This document shows positions 59,417-64,000 of a stretch of DNA of 64,000 bases, one piece after another. The notes beneath the pieces were generated by a model. It searched no databases, had not been told where the DNA came from, and saw only the letters and a program-made list of their open reading frames with translations. Source of the stretch: Paenibacillus rhizophilus (GTDB lineage Bacteria > Bacillota > Bacilli > Paenibacillales > Paenibacillaceae); contig NZ_RQPI01000007.1 of NCBI RefSeq assembly GCF_003854965.1, positions 158,983-222,982 of the forward strand, given 5' to 3'. A program made the translations under genes and the position numbers. How positions within the stretch are numbered: the first letter of the stretch is position 1; each line of letters starts with the position of its first letter.

Positions 59417-59629
59417 ACCGGGAGAGTGGAGCCGGAAAAGAATCACCCGCCGGACGGCAAAGCCGGATCTTTTGCCGTCACTGCCGTTCCTCCCGGCTTC
59501 AAATATGCCGCGGCCACGGACGGCCAGGTTCCATCTAATGGACTATGCCCTCTTTTTTTCTTATAATGGTCTAAGAATGCGGCAGCCCGGTTGATACGAC
59601 AAGGACCTTGCTGCAAGGAGGCGAAGCAG

Positions 59630-59995
59630 ATGAAACCGGCGGCTATTGAAGAATGCGACAACACCTGTAACGGCTCGGAAATTTCGCCTGAGAATATCCG
59701 GTTGACCCTGCCGGAAAGGGCGACGACAGACAAGATGGCTGAACTGTTCAAGGCGCTTGGCGATCCGACAAGGGTCAGGCTGATTTACGCATTGTCCTGC
59801 CAGGAGCTCTGTGTGCATGATTTATCGGCTATTTTGGACATGGGCCAGTCGGCGGTGTCCCACCAGCTTCGCTATTTGCGGAATTTGCGGATCGTGAAGC
59901 GGCGGAAAGAAGGCAAGACCGTATATTATTCGCTGAATGACGCGCATGTCGAACAGATTTTTTTGCAGACACACGAGCATATCAGGCACGAATAG
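59630..59995 (+). CDS. ArsR/SmtB-family metal repressor, CzrA/CadC type
   Basis: 121 residues from ATG 59630 (AAGGAGG upstream). Winged helix ALGDPTRVRLIYALSCQELC and MGQSAVSHQLRYLRNL. The alpha5 zinc site is complete: Asp104, His106, His117 and His120, the same D-x-H-x10-H-x2-H spacing as CzrA. Cys9, Cys13 and Cys61 (ELCVHDL) recall the CadC soft-metal site but CVCD is CVHD. So a Zn(II)/Co(II) sensor, perhaps also Cd/Pb. The likely target is the P-type ATPase promoter 1.5 kb away. Confidence 0.88.
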   Translation: MKPAAIEECDNTCNGSEISPENIRLTLPERATTDKMAELFKALGDPTRVRLIYALSCQELCVHDLSAILDMGQSAVSHQLRYLRNLRIVKRRKEGKTVYYSLNDAHVEQIFLQTHEHIRHE

Positions 59996-60020
59996 ATCGT
60001 ATCTATCGTATAGATGACAA

Positions 60021-60057
60021 ACGGCAGGAGACCTTTTCGGTCTTCTGCCGTTTTTTT
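60021..60057 (+). terminator. Terminator of the ArsR-family gene
   Basis: ACGGCAG (60021-60027) pairs with CTGCCGT (60045-60051), with GAGACC/GGTCTT inside, then a run of Ts. Confidence 0.9.
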
Positions 60058-60071
60058 GCCTCACTGCCCAT

Positions 60072-60836
60072 TTAGTTGAAGCTTTGTTCTGCCGGTGTGG
60101 GAACGGACGTTTTTTTCAAGCTCAGCGTCAGCCATATGCAGTACAGCGCAAGCAGCGCCAGAATGGTAAGGTCATAGCCGAGATAGAAGTCGCTGTTGTC
60201 GTTGCCGACATACTGGATGAAATTATGTAAAAAGTGAAACAGAATTAGCGGCAAAATATTGCGGTTCCGCACCATCAGCAGCGCCAGAGCGCCGCCGATC
60301 AGCAGAGCGTACACGATTTGCAGCACGGTCTGAAACCCGCTTTGCCCGGAAAGGACTTGCAGAATATGCGTGACGGCGAACAGGATGGATGAGGTCAGGA
60401 CAGCCGTTTTGATACCCTTGGGCAGCAGAATATTCAGAATCAGGCCGCGGTAAATGCTCTCCTCAACGAACCCGACGAGCAGGGTGAACAAGAGATAGAA
60501 CAGCACTTCGGAGGCGGTTACCGGACGGAAGCCTTTCAGGGCGATTACGGCGAGCACCGCCAGCAGCGGCGCATAATATACCAGATCCTGTTTAGGAATA
60601 CTCCGCAGACGGCGAAACCCGTAGAATCCCCATTTCTTTTTCAATGAAAAATAAAGGGCGAGCACCGCCGCAATCGGAATAAAGGAAATCAGCACCGGCG
60701 CGGTTCCGCTCAGCTGCCTGATCGTTGCGTAAGCTCCGGCAGCAAACACGGCAAGGAACAGAAGCGCTTCAATAATCACTACGGCGAGCACGGGGTGTTT
60801 TTGCGAAAATGATCTCTTAATTTCTAGGTTTGACAT
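60072..60836 (-). CDS. CPBP-family intramembrane metalloprotease
   Basis: 254 residues from ATG 60836 with GAGAGGAAGG upstream; overlaps the PadR gene by 20 bases. Eight or so membrane helices. Abi/CAAX protease motifs: FVEESIYRG (Glu-Glu and Arg), FAVTHILQVL (His) and LFHFLHNFIQYV (His, Asn). Such proteins cleave in the membrane and are often linked to bacteriocin immunity. Co-transcribed with padR. Confidence 0.88.
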   Translation of the reverse strand: MSNLEIKRSFSQKHPVLAVVIIEALLFLAVFAAGAYATIRQLSGTAPVLISFIPIAAVLALYFSLKKKWGFYGFRRLRSIPKQDLVYYAPLLAVLAVIALKGFRPVTASEVLFYLLFTLLVGFVEESIYRGLILNILLPKGIKTAVLTSSILFAVTHILQVLSGQSGFQTVLQIVYALLIGGALALLMVRNRNILPLILFHFLHNFIQYVGNDNSDFYLGYDLTILALLALYCIWLTLSLKKTSVPTPAEQSFN

Positions 60837-61359
60837 GTCCCAAATCCTTCCTCTCAATAATATCCTCGATCCACTGCTTCTGCATTCGCGCATGGCTGAG
60901 TCCATATCCGAGCACAGACACACGGTAATAATAGTCCTCCGGATGCTCGAGCCCGGCCAGTTCTCCCGCCACTATCGACTGCACCGCTTCCAGGGCGCGG
61001 ATCTCATGTTCGGCCGCATACAAATACTCCTGCAGACGCCGCTGACGGATATCCTCATCCAAATAATCGAAAAAGAAAACCCGGATGAGCTGCTCGCGGC
61101 CCCCGGCTTGCGGTTCTTCCAGCCATTTCAGAAAGGCTTCTTTCCCTTCGGGCAGCAGGGAGTACAGCTTCTTGTTCTTGCTGTCCGCGGTTTCAAACAC
61201 GGATACGTACCCCTTATCCGCCATCCTCTTCAAAGCGGGATAAAGACTGCCGTAGCTTGCCGCGTAGAAATGGCCGACCGAGCTGTCGATAATCTTCTTC
61301 AAATCATAGCCGCTCATTTGGCCTTCCATCAGCATTCCCAAAAGAACATATTCCAGCAT
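60817..61359 (-). CDS. PadR-family regulator of the CPBP operon
   Basis: 180 residues. PadR winged helix MLEYVLLGMLMEGQMSGYDL then YAASYGSLYPALKRMADKGY; C-terminal helical domain with LQEYLYAAEHEIRALEAVQS. GAGG upstream of the ATG. A large palindrome lies 15 bases upstream, so it probably represses its own operon. Confidence 0.9.
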   Translation of the reverse strand: MLEYVLLGMLMEGQMSGYDLKKIIDSSVGHFYAASYGSLYPALKRMADKGYVSVFETADSKNKKLYSLLPEGKEAFLKWLEEPQAGGREQLIRVFFFDYLDEDIRQRRLQEYLYAAEHEIRALEAVQSIVAGELAGLEHPEDYYYRVSVLGYGLSHARMQKQWIEDIIERKDLGHVKPRN

Positions 61360-61373
61360 ATTGCACCTCTTTA

Positions 61374-61399
61374 TATCGTTTAGATATATCTAGTTGATA
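61374..61399. promoter_or_regulatory. 26-bp palindrome, candidate PadR operator
   Basis: TATC-GTT-TAGATATATCTA-GTT-GATA: the outer TATC/GATA and the central 12-base palindrome are perfect. It sits between the PadR start and its promoter, the usual place for autoregulation. Confidence 0.7.
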
Positions 61400-61447
61400 C
61401 TTATATTATATCGAAAGTTTCAGCGCCGTCAAGGCGATCATTACCGA

Positions 61448-61510
61448 TTGACACCGCGAATGAATAAGGAATATAATGGCGGTAACAAACATATGAACAG
61501 TTGCTCATAT
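61448..61510 (+). promoter_or_regulatory. cadA promoter with CzrA/ArsR-type operator
   Basis: TTGACA (61448-61453), 18 bases, TATAAT (61472-61477). The operator ATATGAACAGTTGCTCATAT (61491-61510) is a 20-base palindrome with one mismatched pair, like the 12-2-12 sites of CzrA and SmtB. It covers the start of transcription, so a bound repressor would block the promoter. Confidence 0.8.
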
Positions 61511-61554
61511 ATTAATCGTAAGCATTACGGAAGGGGTTGGAGAGGTTGAGTACC

Positions 61555-63801
61555 ATGGAATCGACAGTAAAACGCCAATGGATATTGGAAGGTCTGGACT
61601 GCGCCAACTGTGCGATGAAAATTGAGAACCGGGTGAGCAAGATGGAAGGGGTCGCTTCCTGCTCGGTCAATTTTGCGACAAAGACGCTGACGATGGAAAC
61701 GGACGGAAGCTTTCCGGAGACCGGTATTTCGCAGGTGGAGAAGACTGTGACTTCTCTTGAACCGCATGTGCGGCTGCTGGAAAAGAAAACCCCGGGCGTA
61801 GCGGCGGTTTCCCGCCCGCATGTGCTTGACGAAGGGGCCCGCGAATCCGGGCATGCCGATGATCATGGCGCCGCGCATGCACACGGGCATACTCACGAGG
61901 GGGAAGAAGGCCGCGCGCACGGACATTCGAACAGCCATGGCGAGGGAGAGACGCGGCGGACGGTGCTGCGCCTCGCAGTCGGCGCGGCGCTGGCTGCAGC
62001 CGGGTATCTGATTCCTTCCGGCGGTTACTGGGAGCTGACGCTCTTCCTGCTGGCATACCTGGCGGCAGGCGGAAACGTCGTCCTGCAGGCCGTAAGAAAT
62101 ATCGCGCGGGGGCAAGTATTCGACGAGAACTTTCTGATGGCGCTGGCGACCATCGGCGCGTTCGCAATCGGCCAGTACCCGGAAGGCGTCGCCGTCATGC
62201 TGTTCTATCAGGTCGGCGAGCTGTTCCAGGGTCTGGCGGTTAACCGTTCCCGGCGCTCCATCACGGCGTTGATGGATATCCGGCCGGAAACGGCGCGCCT
62301 GCGGACCGGGGACGAGATGAATATCATTTCTCCCGATCGGGTAAATATCGGGGATATTATCGTCGTGCAGCCGGGCGAGAAGGTTCCGCTCGACGGCACG
62401 GTCATCGAGGGAAGCGCGATGATGGACACCTCGGCGCTGACCGGCGAATCGGTTCCGCGTTCGGCGGAGCCGGGAAGCGCGGTGCTGAGCGGATTCATTA
62501 ACAAGAACGGCGTCATCGCCGTAAAGGTAACCCAGACGTTTGCGGAATCCGCGGTCTCCAAAATTTTGGAGCTGGTGCAGAACGCTTCGAACAACAAGGC
62601 CAAGACCGAAAACTTCATTACCCGGTTTGCCCGCGGCTATACGCCCGTTGTCGTCATTACGGCCGCGCTGCTGGCTGTGGTTCCTCCCCTGCTGATCAGC
62701 GGAGCGACCTTCTCCGACTGGATTTACCGGGCGTTAGTTTTCCTTGTCATTTCTTGTCCGTGCGCGCTGGTCGTATCGATTCCGCTCGGCTTCTTCGGGG
62801 GCATCGGGGCGGCTTCGCGGAGCGGAATCCTGATCAAAGGGAGCAATTACCTGGAGGCGCTGAATGATGTCAAGACCGTCGTGTTCGACAAAACAGGCAC
62901 GCTGACCAAGGGGCAGTTCAAGGTAACGGCTATTTATCCGGCAGAAGGGATGACGGAGGACGAACTGCTGCGCCTGGCCGCTTATGCAGAGAGCCATTCC
63001 AGCCACCCGATCGCCGAGTCCATTGTTGCGGCCTACGGCCGGAGCATAGCCGGGAACGCCGTTGCCGACTACAATGAAATTTCGGGACACGGCATCCGGG
63101 CCGCCATCGAAGGCCGGACCGTGCTCGCGGGGAACGCCCGGCTTATGGAGCGGGAAGGCATCGCCTTCAGGCAGCCGGACGGAGCCGGCACGATCGTGCA
63201 TCTGGCCGTGGACGGTCAATATGCCGGCAGCCTTGTCATTGCCGACGAAGTGAAGGAAGATGCGGCCCGGGCGATTGCCGCTCTCCGCAAAGTCGGCGTC
63301 AACAAGACGGTGATGCTGACCGGCGACGCTTCTTCGGTGGCCCAGGATGTAGGTAAGCGGCTGGGTGTCGGCGAAATTCACGCCGAGCTTCTGCCCCAGG
63401 ATAAGGTGGAACAAATCGAGCGGCTGGAATCGGGGAAGACGGGCCGGGAGAAAATCGCCTTTGTCGGCGACGGCATCAACGACACGCCGGTTCTGGCGAG
63501 GGCGGATGTCGGGATCGCCATGGGCGGGCTGGGATCGGATGCCGCCATCGAGGCGGCGGACATCGTCATTATGACCGACGAGCCGTCCAAGATTGCGTCG
63601 GCCATCGGCATCGCCCGCCGAACCCGGGCTATCGTATGGCAGAATATCCTGTTCGCGCTCGGTATCAAGGCGGTCTTTCTGCTGCTTGGAGCGTTCGGCA
63701 TTGCGACGATGTGGGAAGCGGTCTTCTCCGATGTCGGCGTGACGGTGCTTGCGGTGCTTAACAGCATGCGGGCGCTCCGTGCGCCGGCTGCTGCGGATTG
63801 A
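61555..63801 (+). CDS. cadA: Zn/Cd/Pb-exporting P1B-type ATPase
   Basis: 748 residues from ATG 61555 (GGAGAGG 9 bases upstream); TTG codons further up are alternatives. One N-terminal HMA domain with DCANC (Cys16, Cys19), then a His-rich stretch (about 88-130, with HAHGHTHEGEEGRAHGHSNS). Membrane CPC at 401-403, phosphorylated Asp445 in DKTGT, SSHPIAES and GDGINDTPVLARADVGIAMG. The ATP-binding part matches the Zn(II)/Cd(II)/Pb(II) group rather than copper. Controlled by the palindrome upstream, probably through the CzrA-like repressor. Confidence 0.93.
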   Translation: MESTVKRQWILEGLDCANCAMKIENRVSKMEGVASCSVNFATKTLTMETDGSFPETGISQVEKTVTSLEPHVRLLEKKTPGVAAVSRPHVLDEGARESGHADDHGAAHAHGHTHEGEEGRAHGHSNSHGEGETRRTVLRLAVGAALAAAGYLIPSGGYWELTLFLLAYLAAGGNVVLQAVRNIARGQVFDENFLMALATIGAFAIGQYPEGVAVMLFYQVGELFQGLAVNRSRRSITALMDIRPETARLRTGDEMNIISPDRVNIGDIIVVQPGEKVPLDGTVIEGSAMMDTSALTGESVPRSAEPGSAVLSGFINKNGVIAVKVTQTFAESAVSKILELVQNASNNKAKTENFITRFARGYTPVVVITAALLAVVPPLLISGATFSDWIYRALVFLVISCPCALVVSIPLGFFGGIGAASRSGILIKGSNYLEALNDVKTVVFDKTGTLTKGQFKVTAIYPAEGMTEDELLRLAAYAESHSSHPIAESIVAAYGRSIAGNAVADYNEISGHGIRAAIEGRTVLAGNARLMEREGIAFRQPDGAGTIVHLAVDGQYAGSLVIADEVKEDAARAIAALRKVGVNKTVMLTGDASSVAQDVGKRLGVGEIHAELLPQDKVEQIERLESGKTGREKIAFVGDGINDTPVLARADVGIAMGGLGSDAAIEAADIVIMTDEPSKIASAIGIARRTRAIVWQNILFALGIKAVFLLLGAFGIATMWEAVFSDVGVTVLAVLNSMRALRAPAAAD

Positions 63802-63827
63802 GTCCCGGGACAGACGCCTGGAATGAA

Positions 63828-63869
63828 AAAACCGCCTAACATGGATTCAAGTCCATGTTAGGCGGTTTT
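63828..63869. terminator. Terminator of cadA
   Basis: AAAACCGCCTAACATGGA (63828-63845) pairs perfectly with TCCATGTTAGGCGGTTTT (63852-63869), an 18-base stem with a six-base loop. T-run follows on the plus strand; A-run on the left makes it work both ways. Confidence 0.95.
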
Positions 63870-63875
63870 GTTATA

Positions 63876-64000
63876 GTGCGCCCGGCATGGGCGATAACTA
63901 GGCGGTGAAAGTCCGCTACAGGCTTGGCAGTAGGAACTGTTAGCCAAAGGCAAGGGTGTCCGTCGCGAGGCGGAATCTGAAGGAAGCTGGAGGCAAACCC
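63876..64000 (+). mobile_element. 5' end of a group II intron (cut by window edge)
   Basis: Begins GTGCGCCCGGCATGGGC, the GUGYG 5' splice site plus start of domain I. GGTGAAAGTCC, then AAGGGTGTCCGT and GGAATCTGAAGGAAGC follow in the usual order for bacterial group II introns. It starts six bases after the cadA terminator hairpin. The reverse transcriptase gene and 3' end are outside the window. The subclass cannot be fixed from this part. Confidence 0.85.

Noticed and set aside
1..64000. Search for CRISPR arrays, tRNA and rRNA genes
   Set aside because: No regularly spaced repeats and no tRNA or rRNA core sequences were recognised by reading; a tRNAscan or Infernal run would settle it.

Overview
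The window looks like chromosome from a Paenibacillus-type Firmicute. The clues are strong AGGAGG-like ribosome sites, many TTG and GTG starts, U-run terminators, and close homologues of Bacillus genes (SinR, SinI, TelA/XpaC, LytST, OdhAB, CsoR/CopZ/CopA). No rRNA, tRNA, CRISPR array, prophage or insertion sequence was seen. The last 125 bases are the 5' end of a group II intron. The organism is inferred from gene content, not from a marker gene.

Layout. 1-1646: end of a polar amino-acid ABC importer operon. 1743-12728: a long ter (tellurium-type stress) operon behind an exact sigmaW-type promoter (TGAAAC-N16-CGTA). It holds three terD paralogues, a decayed fourth terD, terC, five linked enzyme genes (CitE-like lyase, PRTase-TRSP, StiP/PELOTA, HAD phosphatase, ATP-grasp ligase), an xpaC-like gene and telA. 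12752-15490: a tiny membrane-protein ORF with a structured leader, a formate/nitrite-type channel, and a rhodanese/LysR divergent pair. 15508-18100: a TPM-domain membrane protein and a Fur-controlled 49-residue Cys-rich gene. 18372-22203: two c-di-GMP signalling proteins. 22376-24058: a guanine-type riboswitch ahead of an FAD oxidoreductase. 24339-28112: a LytS/LytT pair and an OFA-family transporter.

28347-38343: XRE/DUF2975 pair, a hydrolase pseudogene, aldehyde dehydrogenase, odhA-odhB, then a c-di-GMP-I riboswitch feeding a SinI-like antirepressor that converges on sinR, then an aldo/keto reductase. 38429-43514: PadR with a DHA2 efflux pump, a GGDEF/HD-GYP protein, and DUF5317 with a 38-residue membrane protein. 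43670-47701: copper regulon (csoR, copZ, copA) with two CsoR-type operators, plus a nitroreductase. 47997-51420: TPP-riboswitch-controlled thiamine-precursor importer. 51498-54738: CorA-like protein, PPOX protein and a frameshifted EAL protein. 54778-59416: two-component system with a lantibiotic-type ABC exporter. 59630-63869: CzrA/CadC-type repressor, CPBP/PadR pair and a Zn/Cd/Pb P-type ATPase with a matching operator.

The points most worth following up are the c-di-GMP riboswitch placed before sinI, the Fur-controlled small Cys-rich gene, the sigmaW-driven ter operon with its metabolite-enzyme module, and the GGDEF/EAL protein whose sensor domain has been cut out in frame. Four c-di-GMP enzymes and one c-di-GMP riboswitch lie within about 36 kb.
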